Below are positions 1 to 8,444 of a stretch of DNA of 64,000 bases, piece after piece. The DNA lies in NCBI GenBank assembly GCA_963677815.1, contig OY782499.1:1736001-1800000 (forward strand), given 5' to 3'. The position numbers were made by a program, and so were the translations under genes. Position 1 is the stretch's first letter, and every line of letters begins with the position of its first letter. Origin of the DNA: JAEKNW01 sp963677815 (GTDB lineage: Bacteria; Cloacimonadota; Cloacimonadia; Cloacimonadales; JAFGVF01). Under the pieces are notes generated by a model. That model was not told where the DNA came from. It searched no databases and saw only the letters and a program-made list of their open reading frames with translations.

Positions 1-467
1 CTTTAGAAGATAGTAAAATTAATATAAATAAATTAGTTTTATGCAGAAAAAGTACTACTGGAACTGAAATAAAATTCGATTTATCTGAGGAATCTGATGG
101 GACAAGAAGATTGTTAGATTTAGTACCTATGCTGATTGATATGAAAGAGAATAATGCTATCTATATTGTTGATGAAATTGATAGAAGTTTTCACACACTA
201 TTAACAAAAAAAGTATATGAATTATTTTTTGAGCTAACTAAAAATAGAGCTTGTCAGTTGATAGCAACTAGTCACGATACAAATCTGATGGATTTAGAAA
301 AGTTCAGAGATGATGAAATATGGTATGTAAGAAAAAACGCAAGGAAAGAATCAGAGTTTTATTGTCTTTACCAATTTAAGCAAAGATATGACAAGAAGAT
401 AGTAAAAGATTATCTTGATGGAAGATTTGAAGCTATTCCAACGTTTAATGATTCTGTTGAGATGTGA
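1..467 (+). CDS. AAA/ABC-type ATPase, RloA/AbiLi-like (3' part only)
   Basis: The gene enters from the left edge; the frame is open from base 3, so only about the last 154 codons are visible. What remains is the C-terminal half of an ABC-class AAA ATPase: a signature-like stretch SDGTRRLLDL, a Walker B segment ending AIYIVDEIDR, and a switch/H-loop segment LIATSHDTNLMD. In RloA/AbiLi (COG1106) proteins these motifs lie in this order near the C-terminus. The next gene is an RloB-type partner that begins 2 bases downstream, which fits a two-gene AbiL/RloAB abortive-infection module. The Walker A motif would lie outside the window. The pairing makes a defence role likely; target and trigger are unknown. 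Confidence 0.8.
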   Translation, partial: LEDSKININKLVLCRKSTTGTEIKFDLSEESDGTRRLLDLVPMLIDMKENNAIYIVDEIDRSFHTLLTKKVYELFFELTKNRACQLIATSHDTNLMDLEKFRDDEIWYVRKNARKESEFYCLYQFKQRYDKKIVKDYLDGRFEAIPTFNDSVEM

Positions 468-469
468 AG

Positions 470-1102
470 ATGAAAAAACGTCCTCTTGTTGATATTAATA
501 AAATGTTTAGTTATGAGAAAGATAGAGATTTTCAGAAATTTTTTTATATTGCTTGTGAAGGACATAAGACTGAGAAAAAGTACTTTAACGAATTAAAAAC
601 TAATATCTTAAATATTCATCCTCTAGAAATAGTAACAAGAAAAGGAGAAGATAAAGGAAACTCTTCACCAAAGCATGTTCTAGCAACAATAATTAATAAA
701 AGAAACAACCTTACTTATAGACCAATAGATTCCTTTTGGGCAGTCATTGATAATGAATGGGGTGATTTATCATCTTGGGTAAAGAAGTTTAAAGATTATA
801 ATATTGAGTTAATTGTTAGCTCTCCATGTTTTGAACTCTGGATTTTGCTTCATCACATTAAAACTTTAAATGATATTATTGGATGGGAAAATGAAGTATG
901 TAAAACAGTTATAGATTTATTAAAAAAGTATGATGGGAAATATAATAAAAATAGACCCTTAATTAATTTAACCAAAATGAAATTTAGAAAAGCTATTGAA
1001 TTATCAGAGCAACTCTATGAAAATTATAAGTTGGAGGGTATAGGACCTTGGACAACAATGCACAAATTAATGAAAGAGCTGATAAAAGATAGAAAAATAT
1101 GA
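470..1102 (+). CDS. RloB-like (AbiLii) TOPRIM-like effector
   Basis: About 210 residues. The N-terminal strand FFYIACEGHKTEKKYF carries the invariant Glu (about residue 30) of the RloB/TOPRIM-like fold. The second acidic strand reads FWAVIDNEWGD (Asp near 94), and the family motif SSPCFELWILLHH follows near 117-129. The D-N-E order at the second site differs from the usual D-x-D and may affect metal binding. A GTG at 464 overlaps the upstream stop, but the ATG at 470 is better spaced from GAG at 459-461, so I use it. Together with the upstream ATPase this is an AbiL/RloAB-type two-gene cassette in which RloB is the presumed nuclease (family knowledge, not shown here). A weak hairpin follows. 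Confidence 0.82.
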   Translation: MKKRPLVDINKMFSYEKDRDFQKFFYIACEGHKTEKKYFNELKTNILNIHPLEIVTRKGEDKGNSSPKHVLATIINKRNNLTYRPIDSFWAVIDNEWGDLSSWVKKFKDYNIELIVSSPCFELWILLHHIKTLNDIIGWENEVCKTVIDLLKKYDGKYNKNRPLINLTKMKFRKAIELSEQLYENYKLEGIGPWTTMHKLMKELIKDRKI

Positions 1103-1103
1103 G

Positions 1104-1130
1104 TTCTAAGAGAATTATTCTTAGAATTAT
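1104..1130 (+). terminator. Weak hairpin after the RloB-like gene
   Basis: TTCTAAGA (1104-1111) pairs with TCTTAGAA (1119-1126) and is followed by TTATAATTT, a poor U-tract. It may end the defence cassette before the EamA gene at 1149, but its strength is doubtful. Confidence 0.4.
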
Positions 1131-1148
1131 AATTTCGAAAGGAAGACT

Positions 1149-2066
1149 ATGAAAATCATTAAACCAGAAATTTTAGGGGTAATAGCAATATCCATAGCTG
1201 CCATTGCTTGGGGCTTAGACGGTATTGCCCTTACCCCAAAGCTTTATAACCTAGATGTACCATTTGTCGTATTTATGTTACACCTCATTCCTGCTCTTCT
1301 ACTTAGTCCCTTCTTTGGTAACTACTGGAGAGGCTTCTTTGATTATAAACTTCGTGATATTATGAGTCTTTTGGCTTTATCTCTTTTTGGAGGAGCTCTA
1401 GGAACAATATCAATCGTAAAAGCACTCTTCTTAGTAAGGTTTGATCACCTTTCAGTAATCGTAATTTTGCAAAAACTTCAACCCTTATTTGCCATTATCT
1501 TAGCAATGATTTTCTTAAAAGAAAAGCCTAACAAGAAATTCTGGTCATGGGCATTACTTGCAATTTTAGCCGGATATTTTCTAACATTTGAATTCCATTT
1601 ACCTAATTTTTCTAAACAAGGAAATCTAATTCAAGCATCCTTATACTCTCTTTTAGCTGCTTTCTCATTTGGGGCAGGAACAGTCTTCAGCAAGAAATCT
1701 TTAAGTTCTCTGAATTTTAAAGAAGTTACTTACTTTAGGTACTTCTTTACAGCTTTAATGGTTGGTATATTTGTGGTGCTTACTGGTAGAGGAATCCATT
1801 TTCAAGCTGTCACTAAGCTGAATTGGATTTATTTCTTTGTAATATCACTTACAGCGGGGGCTGGCTCAATATTCTTATATAATTATGGATTAAAAAGGGT
1901 AAAGGCTATAGTCTCTACTATTGCAGAACTACTATTTCCAATTTCCTCTGTTGTTTTTGATTACCTTATTAATGGTAATAAGCTATCTACTATCCAAATG
2001 ATTAGTGCAGGATTGATGGTTCTTGCTATCATTAGAATAAGTAAGCAAAAGAAATCCTTAAGATAA
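1149..2066 (+). CDS. EamA-family (DMT) membrane transporter
   Basis: 305 residues, the usual length for a ten-helix drug/metabolite transporter with two EamA halves (roughly residues 10-145 and 160-300). Hydrophobic segments alternate with short loops. The first half ends with the typical LQKLQPLFAIILAMIFLKEKP, and the second half has the matching ISSVVFDYLINGNKLSTIQMISAGLMV. A good ribosome site (AAAGGAAGACT) precedes the ATG. The gene stands alone between the defence pair and nfu. Family members export amino acids, nucleotides or drugs; the substrate cannot be told from sequence. Confidence 0.85.
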   Translation: MKIIKPEILGVIAISIAAIAWGLDGIALTPKLYNLDVPFVVFMLHLIPALLLSPFFGNYWRGFFDYKLRDIMSLLALSLFGGALGTISIVKALFLVRFDHLSVIVILQKLQPLFAIILAMIFLKEKPNKKFWSWALLAILAGYFLTFEFHLPNFSKQGNLIQASLYSLLAAFSFGAGTVFSKKSLSSLNFKEVTYFRYFFTALMVGIFVVLTGRGIHFQAVTKLNWIYFFVISLTAGAGSIFLYNYGLKRVKAIVSTIAELLFPISSVVFDYLINGNKLSTIQMISAGLMVLAIIRISKQKKSLR

Positions 2067-2127
2067 TTATTGAGTTATTTTAGCTAAAATACTTGATACT
2101 ATCGCTTATAAAATGTCTTCTAGTAGC

Positions 2128-2185
2128 CTTGATTGTTACTGTCTCTATGAAATATTGGGAATTAATTGAGAAAGTAACAATCAAG
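2128..2185. repeat. 58-bp palindromic intergenic repeat, copy 1
   Basis: The terminal arms CTTGATTGTTACT (2128-2140) and AGTAACAATCAAG (2173-2185) are perfect inverted copies around a central stretch reading AAATATTGGGAATT. The same element recurs at 18705, 36801 and 60845, always between genes. Confidence 0.9.
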
Positions 2186-2333
2186 ACTGCATAATTATTT
2201 GGAACTATCAACTCTCTGCTGTAATTCTTGTGATAAAATTGAACAAAGGAATAAGATTGACGAAATATTTGTGGTCAAATTATTGGTATTGACTATAATT
2301 TATAAAATTATGAAAATATAAAATGGAGGAAAG

Positions 2334-2564
2334 ATGTTAGATAAGAAAAGAGTTCAAGAAGTTCTTGATAAAGTAAGACCTTCTTTACAAGCTGATGGTG
2401 GCGATTGCGAATTAGTTAATATTCGTGAAGATAACGTAGTAGAAGTAAGATTACAAGGTGCTTGTGGTAGCTGTCCTATGGCAACTTTAACTCTTAAAGC
2501 TGGTATTGAAAGAGTTCTAAAAGATGAAATACCTGAAGTAGAAGAAGTAGTTCAAGTAAGATAA
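2334..2564 (+). CDS. NifU-like Fe-S scaffold/carrier protein (Nfu domain)
   Basis: 76 residues that make up a stand-alone NifU C-terminal (Nfu) domain. The motif GACGSCPMAT holds the CxxC pair (Cys44, Cys47) that binds or transfers an Fe-S cluster, and the N-terminal SLQADGGDCELVNI is typical of the family. The ribosome site AATGGAGGAAAG lies just before the ATG. Stand-alone Nfu proteins deliver clusters to client enzymes. No suf or isc genes are adjacent here. A hairpin with a T-run (2579-2621) separates it from nadE. Confidence 0.93.
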   Translation: MLDKKRVQEVLDKVRPSLQADGGDCELVNIREDNVVEVRLQGACGSCPMATLTLKAGIERVLKDEIPEVEEVVQVR

Positions 2565-2578
2565 ATTTGACATAATTT

Positions 2579-2621
2579 AGATGTTTTATTTTTGTTAATC
2601 AAGAGTAAAACATCTTTTTTT
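2579..2621 (+). terminator. Intrinsic terminator between nfu and nadE
   Basis: AGATGTTTTA (2579-2588) pairs perfectly with TAAAACATCT (2606-2615) and is followed by a run of T. It ends directly before the nadE ribosome site, so it could also act as an attenuator if nadE is cotranscribed. Confidence 0.75.
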
Positions 2622-2633
2622 ATAGGAGAAATC

Positions 2634-3407
2634 ATGAGAAAAAGAAATCTAGAATTAGAGATAATCAGAATAGTAGATTTTATGAGAGATATACTTAAGC
2701 AGAGTGGACTTTCAAAATTAGTAATAGGACTTTCAGGTGGGATTGATTCTGCCCTTTCAGCTGCCCTAGCAGTTCAAGCTGTTGGTAAAGAAAATGTAAT
2801 TGGAGTAATGCTTCCCTACAAAGCTTCATCACAAGCAAGTTTTAATGATGCTAAGGAAGTAGCTGATACCTTAGGAATAGAATATCATAAAGTAGATATT
2901 ACTCCAATGGTCGATGCATATTTCTCTACCTATGACCAGTCAGCTGATGCATTAAGACAAGGTAATTGCATGGCTAGAATGAGGATGATAGTTCTTTATG
3001 ATTTCTCAGCAAAATATAGAGCTTTAGTGGTTGGTACAGGTAATAAATCAGAATTATTAACAGGTTATTGTACCCAGTATGGAGATTCAGCTTGTGCTTT
3101 CGAACCAATAGGGCATTTGTACAAGAGTGAAGTCTGGGAGATGGCTAGAATGCTTAAAGTCCCTGAAGTAGTGATTAAGAAAAAACCCACTGCTGATTTG
3201 TGGTCCGACCAAACTGACGAACAAGAAATGGGTATATCTTACCACAAATTAGACCAAGTATTATATCTTAGATATGAGTTAGGATTGAATAAAAAGGTAA
3301 TTATCGAGCAAGGAATTTCTGAAGAAGAACTTTCTCTTGTAGAGAACTTGTATAATAAATCTAAGTTTAAGAGAGTAATGCCACCTATACTAGAGGAGAT
3401 AGATTGA
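2634..3407 (+). CDS. nadE: NH3-dependent NAD(+) synthetase
   Basis: About 257 residues from the ATG at 2634, chosen because AGGAGAAATC lies just before it; a longer reading from a TTG at 2592 has no such site. The ATP-pyrophosphatase loop GLSGGIDSAL (SGGIDS at 34-39) and the downstream VVGTGNKSELLTGYCTQYGD and KKPTADLWSDQTDE motifs are those of NadE. The enzyme adenylates nicotinate adenine dinucleotide and amidates it to NAD. There is no glutaminase domain, so free ammonia is the likely nitrogen source. It overlaps the next gene by 4 bases (TTGA), suggesting translational coupling. Confidence 0.95.
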   Translation: MRKRNLELEIIRIVDFMRDILKQSGLSKLVIGLSGGIDSALSAALAVQAVGKENVIGVMLPYKASSQASFNDAKEVADTLGIEYHKVDITPMVDAYFSTYDQSADALRQGNCMARMRMIVLYDFSAKYRALVVGTGNKSELLTGYCTQYGDSACAFEPIGHLYKSEVWEMARMLKVPEVVIKKKPTADLWSDQTDEQEMGISYHKLDQVLYLRYELGLNKKVIIEQGISEEELSLVENLYNKSKFKRVMPPILEEID

Positions 3408-4615
3408 GTTTATTTACCAAAAACAGATGTAAGTTATGTAAAGAAGAAAAAGCTGTTAGAGAATGTCAGAGAAAGGGTGTAAGTATAGGTTGGTCTTGTT
3501 GTAATAGTATGAGATTCGATATGAAATGCCCTCCATCATGTGAATATCATTTACCTAAAAGTGAGACCTTAGAATTTAACTTCAAAGCAGATTCACTCCA
3601 AGAATCAAATGATTTAGTTCTAAGATTATTCGATATCTGGTCACTAGCAGTCCATCCTGAAATAGATGATAAAGCTCCTTTAGAACTATCTCAAACAGAA
3701 GAGGGAAGAGCAAAATTAGAAGCTTACTTTTCAAAAATAAAATTCTTAGATACACTTCCAATTAATAAAATGCGTAGTAAATTACATCTACCAGCTATAA
3801 AACTTCCTTCAATCAATAATTTTGAAGCATCAGCTATGAATATCATGGAATTAGTGCTAGATCAAGAGTGGGATAAACTGCTAAAAGAATATTATTTACA
3901 AGATCAGCTTCAGACTGATAAGCAAAAAGAAATCTTTATTAAAAGAAACAAGAAATTTAAAGCTTTCAAGAAAATTAAAGAATATTCTTTAGTCAGTTCT
4001 TCCTTAAATCGAGAGGTTAAGGAAGCATTAATCCATTTTGATGTTAATAAAAAAGCTGACATCACTATTAATATGATTCAAATTGATAATGAATGGAAGT
4101 TAAAAAGTAGGATTATAGGTGACCCTCAATTATATTATGGTGAAGAAACTGCTATCAAGAATATTGCTGCATTATTAAGTAAAAACGAAATGGAAGATGT
4201 CTTTAAATACTTATATCAGTATAGTATGATTTATCCAGATTCAGCTGATATCGAGTATTATTGGGGATTATTTTATTCCATATCTGAAAACATTAAAGAA
4301 GCTAGAAAACATTTTGAAATTTCATTTATGTTAGACCCAAACTTTGCAGAGCCTCTCTATAATATTGGATTCATTAATCAAGTCGAGAAGAAAAATGATG
4401 CTGCTAGAGAAATTTATTACCAGGTTCTTGAATTAGATCCAAATGAGGTTAAAACTATTAATAACTTAGCTATTTTGCATATTGAAAAGCAAGAGTGGAG
4501 TCAAGCACTGGAATATTTAGAGAAATGTATGAAGATTAATCCTGATTATGATATTGCTCAAAAGAATTATGATATAGTAAAAAGACAATTACGTGAAGAA
4601 GGTAAAGAAGTCTAA
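3404..4615 (+). CDS. Cys-rich N-terminal, TPR C-terminal protein of unknown function
   Basis: 403 residues starting at TTG (3404); AGAGGAGATAGA just upstream supports this start, and the next in-frame Met would remove the Cys cluster. Residues 8-45 hold six or more Cys (CKLCKE, CQRKG, GWSCCN, KCPPSCEYH), probably one or two metal sites. Residues about 270-395 form tandem TPR repeats (for example ARKHFEISFMLDPNFAEPLY and ALEYLEKCMKINPDYD). The middle region resembles a small-fold insert but I do not recognise it. It sits between nadE and ribD with overlapping ends at both sides, so it is cotranscribed with cofactor genes, though no direct role in cofactor synthesis is evident. Confidence 0.8.
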   Translation: MSLFTKNRCKLCKEEKAVRECQRKGVSIGWSCCNSMRFDMKCPPSCEYHLPKSETLEFNFKADSLQESNDLVLRLFDIWSLAVHPEIDDKAPLELSQTEEGRAKLEAYFSKIKFLDTLPINKMRSKLHLPAIKLPSINNFEASAMNIMELVLDQEWDKLLKEYYLQDQLQTDKQKEIFIKRNKKFKAFKKIKEYSLVSSSLNREVKEALIHFDVNKKADITINMIQIDNEWKLKSRIIGDPQLYYGEETAIKNIAALLSKNEMEDVFKYLYQYSMIYPDSADIEYYWGLFYSISENIKEARKHFEISFMLDPNFAEPLYNIGFINQVEKKNDAAREIYYQVLELDPNEVKTINNLAILHIEKQEWSQALEYLEKCMKINPDYDIAQKNYDIVKRQLREEGKEV

Positions 4616-5703
4616 TGGATTTGAAATATCTTAAGCAAGCTATGGAACTTGCAGAAAATGCTAGAGGTAAATCTTCGCCTAACCCATTTGTTGGTTGTCT
4701 TATTGTTAAAGATGACCAAGTTGTAGGAAAAGGTTACACTCAACCTTGGGGACAAGACCATGCTGAAGTTCAAGCTTTAAAAGATGCTAAGGATAAAGCT
4801 AGAGGTGCAGATCTTTACGTAACTTTAGAACCTTGCTCTCATTATGGCAAAACACCCCCCTGTGCCAAGGCTATCATTGAAGCAGGACTAAAAAGAGTCT
4901 TTATCGGTATAAAAGACCCTAATCCTCAAGTTGCAGGTAGAGGAATTTCTATGCTTGAAGAGGCAGGAATTGAAGTACATTATAACCTCTTAAGTGAGGA
5001 AATAAAGCAGCAACTGGAATACTTCCTAACCTATATTCAAAAAGAAAGACCTTTTGTCTTCATAAAATCTGCAGTTTCAATAGATGGAAAGATAGCAGAT
5101 GATGCAGGTAATTCTAAATGGATTACTAATGCAAAATCAAGGGAAAGAGTTCATGAATTAAGAGCAGAAGCTGATGCAATTATTACTGGTGTTGCAAGTG
5201 TAAATAAAGATGATGCTATGCTCAATGTTAGGTTAGATGATTATAAAGGGAAAAACCCTATTAGAATTGTTTTAGATTATGATTTAGAAATTGACTTAGC
5301 AAGTAAGTTAGTTAATTCTAGCCCTGAAATTCCAAGTATTATCTACACAAGTGAGATGAATCTTAAATCGGATAAAGCTGAAATTCTTAGAGAGAAGAAG
5401 TTAGACTTAAGGACTGCAAAAGCTCTTGGCGATAAGTTCATTCTTAAAGATATTCTTAAAGAATTAAGAGAAGAATTTATCTCTGTGCTAATGGTTGAAG
5501 CTGGTCCTAGACTTGTTTCATCATTTGTTAAAGAAGATTTAGTTGATAAGCTTTACTATTTTGTTGCTCCTAGTCTCATAGGTGGTAGTAATTCTGCTTT
5601 TCAAGATATTGGTTCTTATGATATTTCTCAGAAAAAGAAATTAAGATTAGACTCAACAGAAATCATAGATGGGGATGTTTTACTGATTTATTATTTTACT
5701 TAA
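4615..5703 (+). CDS. ribD: Bifunctional riboflavin biosynthesis deaminase/reductase
   Basis: 362 residues with both RibD domains. The deaminase (1-145) has the zinc motif HAE (49-51) and PCSHYGKTPPC (Cys74, Cys83). The reductase (about 148-360) begins FVFIKSAVSIDGKIAD and carries the NAKSRERVHELRAEADAI stretch. The enzyme carries out the second and third steps of riboflavin synthesis from GTP. The ATG shares one base with the stop of the TPR gene. No ribE/ribBA/ribH genes and no FMN riboswitch are visible, so the rest of the pathway is elsewhere. Its 3' end overlaps the convergent SpoIID-like gene by 8 bases. Confidence 0.95.
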   Translation: MDLKYLKQAMELAENARGKSSPNPFVGCLIVKDDQVVGKGYTQPWGQDHAEVQALKDAKDKARGADLYVTLEPCSHYGKTPPCAKAIIEAGLKRVFIGIKDPNPQVAGRGISMLEEAGIEVHYNLLSEEIKQQLEYFLTYIQKERPFVFIKSAVSIDGKIADDAGNSKWITNAKSRERVHELRAEADAIITGVASVNKDDAMLNVRLDDYKGKNPIRIVLDYDLEIDLASKLVNSSPEIPSIIYTSEMNLKSDKAEILREKKLDLRTAKALGDKFILKDILKELREEFISVLMVEAGPRLVSSFVKEDLVDKLYYFVAPSLIGGSNSAFQDIGSYDISQKKKLRLDSTEIIDGDVLLIYYFT

Positions 5704-6949
5704 AAAGAGATTCAAGTTCATCTTCATCTGATACATCAAAGAAGTAGTCTTCTGTTATCTCACATCCTGGATAATAGTGTTTAATAATTCTATCATATTT
5801 CCAGCCTGCATAGGATTTTAGATAGCCACCTGATTGACAGAATCCTAGGCCATGCCCATTACCTTTTCCTTCGATAATAAGTTTATTCCCAGAAAGGTCT
5901 ATAATTGCTAGTGTTGAAGGAATACCGCCTAATAAAGAGCGAATCTTATCTTGAGAAGTTATAGTTTTTTTACCTTTAGAGGTGGAGAAAGTCAGCTTAC
6001 TTATCCTACCAGATGAATCCCTAGCCTCAACTTTAGCAGAATAAACCTTACCATAGCCTAATTTATTGGAAACAGCTTGTAAAGAAATACTTCTTTGCCA
6101 ATGATAACTCTCTTTAATCCAATTAGGAAGTCTGTCATAATGAATATATACTTTTTCAGGCTTGGTCCTTATCCAGACTTTTACATTTTTATAGTTGCTC
6201 ATATCTTTTCCCTTAAGATAATCAACATCAGCTTTATCTGTTAAATATGGATATCCCTTTCCGCCCCATACTTCTTCCACATTCGCTAAATATCCACCTC
6301 CATAAGAATTAAAAGGTGTAAAAGCAACTTCATCATTATAAGTTACTAACATATAGGCAGTTGCTTGGCTTGCTTCTATAACATTTTGAGGAACTTGTTT
6401 TCTAGTATTAAAAACTTGGGAATAAGTGTCTGCTCGTAAATCCCAGGGGTAAGAATTATTCTTCATAGATTCATATATTGCATAAGAACGGGCGATGATT
6501 GCTTGAGATTTTAAGGCTTCCAAGGGTGCTCCAGAACCAATTTCACTCATAACAACATAACGAGTATATGATTCTAAATTCATTAAATTCATTACAGCTA
6601 TTTTCCCTTTATGCTCCCTTATCTGAATATCTCCAGAAAATTGTTGCTTGCTATTGCCAGCTAAAGCGAAATTACTGGTTAAGGAAATGTTGAACTTATA
6701 AGCTTCATCTGTAAGTGTCTTGCCTGCTAAAGAGACTTTTACTGTACCATTTCTTTGCTTAGTGATATCTAGTGTCTTACTTTGGTACTCTTGACCATTA
6801 ATGAAAATTAGACCATCTGTTGTTAGGCTAATCTTCTTATCAAGCTTGACCAATATCTTAAGAAAAACTTCATTCTCAACCATCATGTAGGCAGAAAGGA
6901 GAGAGAGAGTTAGTAATAGAATAATAGAGATTAGTATCCTTTTTAGCAT
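5696..6949 (-). CDS. SpoIID/LytB-domain protein (peptidoglycan-associated)
   Basis: 417 residues from the ATG at 6949, which has AAAGGAAACC upstream; the ORF could start 18 bases earlier without a ribosome site. An N-terminal signal or anchor helix (RILISIILLLTLSLLSAYMM) is followed by a SpoIID domain with the characteristic LESYTRYVVMSEIGSGAPLEALKSQA-type segment (split here: MNLESYTRYVVMSEI, then APLEALKSQAIIARSYA) and a C-terminal NGHGLGFCQSGGYLKSYAG. In spore formers SpoIID is a lytic transglycosylase; in non-spore-formers the role is amidase enhancement or wall remodelling. Export to the periplasm is inferred. It has its own TTGACA promoter. Confidence 0.88.
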   Translation of the reverse strand: MLKRILISIILLLTLSLLSAYMMVENEVFLKILVKLDKKISLTTDGLIFINGQEYQSKTLDITKQRNGTVKVSLAGKTLTDEAYKFNISLTSNFALAGNSKQQFSGDIQIREHKGKIAVMNLMNLESYTRYVVMSEIGSGAPLEALKSQAIIARSYAIYESMKNNSYPWDLRADTYSQVFNTRKQVPQNVIEASQATAYMLVTYNDEVAFTPFNSYGGGYLANVEEVWGGKGYPYLTDKADVDYLKGKDMSNYKNVKVWIRTKPEKVYIHYDRLPNWIKESYHWQRSISLQAVSNKLGYGKVYSAKVEARDSSGRISKLTFSTSKGKKTITSQDKIRSLLGGIPSTLAIIDLSGNKLIIEGKGNGHGLGFCQSGGYLKSYAGWKYDRIIKHYYPGCEITEDYFFDVSDEDELESLFK

Positions 6950-6978
6950 AAAGGTTTCCTTTAACATTATTATAAATC

Positions 6979-7007
6979 AGGATAATAAATTTTTTAAAAT
7001 GTGTCAA
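6979..7007 (-). promoter_or_regulatory. Promoter of the SpoIID-like gene
   Basis: On the minus strand TTGACA (7007-7002) is followed after 17 bases by TATCCT (6984-6979), about 30 bases before the start codon. Confidence 0.6.
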
Positions 7008-7044
7008 GAGATTAACTTACTATCAAGGAATGGAACTTATTTAA

Positions 7045-7074
7045 AACCAGTGGGTATTTCTGTACCCACTGGTT
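7045..7074 (-). terminator. Terminator after the GNAT gene
   Basis: A 12-bp perfect stem (AACCAGTGGGTA with TACCCACTGGTT) lies 10 bases past the GNAT stop on the minus strand and is followed by TTTTAAAT. Confidence 0.75.
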
Positions 7075-7083
7075 GCTATATTG

Positions 7084-8187
7084 TTATTTTTGAAAGATTT
7101 TCTTAATCTCATCCCATTCTCCAAATTGATGAAGAAATACTAAATCCTTATCATGGAGAATGTGCTTAGCATTAGTGAATCCTAACTCAATTGCTTGTTT
7201 GAGGAGTCTGAAAGCATATTCTTTATTTTCTAATAAAGAAAAGCCACAAGCAAAATCATAAAGATAATAATTCTCAAAATTACTTGTCTGATAAGAATCA
7301 AAGAAGTTGATAGCTCGTTGAAGTGATTTCTCTTTATAGAGAAGATTATAAGCTTTTAGAACTAAATTAAAAGTTTGATTATAAGCTCCATAGAAACCTA
7401 CATACTCTCTTCTTCTTCTAAAACCACATTTTTCAGCTGTTTTGAATGAAGCAATGTTATCATGAGGACAATGCCAACCAATACTAGTGTAATTCAACTC
7501 TAATGCATAATTTATCATAGCTGTAATTGTCTTACTGGCAATACCTTGACGTCTAAAATCATTATCTGTATGGATTCCGATTTCGCAATGACTTCCAGCT
7601 TTGCAATCTGAAAGGCTCCAACTAATGATTCTGTCATTGTTTGATATGATTATACCAAAAGCATTTTTTTCAAAATTAGCATAATCCCCCCAATTATTAA
7701 AAACCCAATCTTTGACTTGTTTCATATTAGTAAGATTAAGTTTTGATTCAATCAATAGGGGAGATACTCTTTCAAGTGTCATATCATTAGGCAGGTAGAT
7801 TGCTTTAAGTTCAGCATTCTTTAAGCTGAGTAGATAGTGGTATCTCATCTCTTTACATAGTGGATGGGAAGAGAACAAATCACTTATATACTTCTCATTA
7901 TAATCACTAGTATAAATGGTAAATTCTTGGCTATCATCAGAGATTTCTTTGGAGAGAAGTGAATTATTTATCCAGCTTTTGAAATTATCCAGATTACCTG
8001 TTAAGTTACCTGAAATTATGATTCCTTCGGGTGTAAGCATAATGCCATATAAGGGATTCTTAAGACTATCAAGATATATTTGACCAGGATTGTTTCCTGA
8101 AAGAACAGCCTTTCCACTAAGCTGCCAGGGAACATCTTCAAATAAATTAATTGCTCTAGTATATTCTGTCTTTTTTAACTTGATCAT
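7084..8187 (-). CDS. GNAT N-acetyltransferase with C-terminal helical repeat region
   Basis: 367 residues from the ATG at 8187, preceded by AGGAGAAATT; the longer reading from 8214 would overlap the gene in front and lacks a ribosome site. A GNAT domain lies at about 150-265: FGIIISNNDRIISWSL (strands), the acetyl-CoA loop DNDFRRQGIASKTI, and a closing ASFKTAEKCGFRRRREYVGF. The N-terminal third resembles the extra domain of GNAT_acetyltran-type proteins. The last 90 residues are helical with a TPR-like or Sel1-like look. The gene follows the APH-RIO kinase by 8 bases and ends at a strong hairpin, so it is the last gene of that cluster. Both enzyme classes modify small molecules or proteins; the substrate is unknown. 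Confidence 0.82.
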   Translation of the reverse strand: MIKLKKTEYTRAINLFEDVPWQLSGKAVLSGNNPGQIYLDSLKNPLYGIMLTPEGIIISGNLTGNLDNFKSWINNSLLSKEISDDSQEFTIYTSDYNEKYISDLFSSHPLCKEMRYHYLLSLKNAELKAIYLPNDMTLERVSPLLIESKLNLTNMKQVKDWVFNNWGDYANFEKNAFGIIISNNDRIISWSLSDCKAGSHCEIGIHTDNDFRRQGIASKTITAMINYALELNYTSIGWHCPHDNIASFKTAEKCGFRRRREYVGFYGAYNQTFNLVLKAYNLLYKEKSLQRAINFFDSYQTSNFENYYLYDFACGFSLLENKEYAFRLLKQAIELGFTNAKHILHDKDLVFLHQFGEWDEIKKIFQK

Positions 8188-8195
8188 AATTTCTC

Positions 8196-8444
8196 CTATC
8201 TGGCCATAGACCACATTTTTTGAGTTAATAACTGGGGATTAGATTGAATATTATACTTAGAAAAATATCTACAGATATTCTCAACATCTCTCAGGAGTAA
8301 ATAATAAGCATAAGGGTTTATTGCTGGATTCACAGCCTGTGGGAAATCAATTATATAAGGTTCATTCTTGTGATAGAGAATATTGTAGTGAGATAAATCT
8401 CCGTGAACAATATTATTTTTTAGCATTATTTTTATGAATTCCAT
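8196..8444 (-). pseudogene. RIO kinase C-lobe, separated from its N-lobe by a frameshift
   Basis: 82 residues that begin mid-domain with the RIO catalytic loop IVHGDLSHYNILYHK and metal-binding segment PYIIDFPQAVNPA, followed by YLLLRDVENICRYFSKY. All catalytic residues of a RIO kinase are intact. Reading one base back within the T6/A6 run at 8459-8464 joins it exactly to the preceding gene (EQAKK then IYDRIMEFIK), restoring a continuous RIO fold. Its ATG overlaps the upstream stop as TAATG, so reinitiation as a separate chain is possible. Programmed slippage, real decay, or a homopolymer read error would all look like this. Confidence 0.8.

Noticed and set aside
4..470. Treating the first ORF as a complete 118-residue protein from the ATG at 111
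   Set aside because: The frame is open to the window edge and the ATP-binding signature starts before 111, so it is a truncated larger gene.
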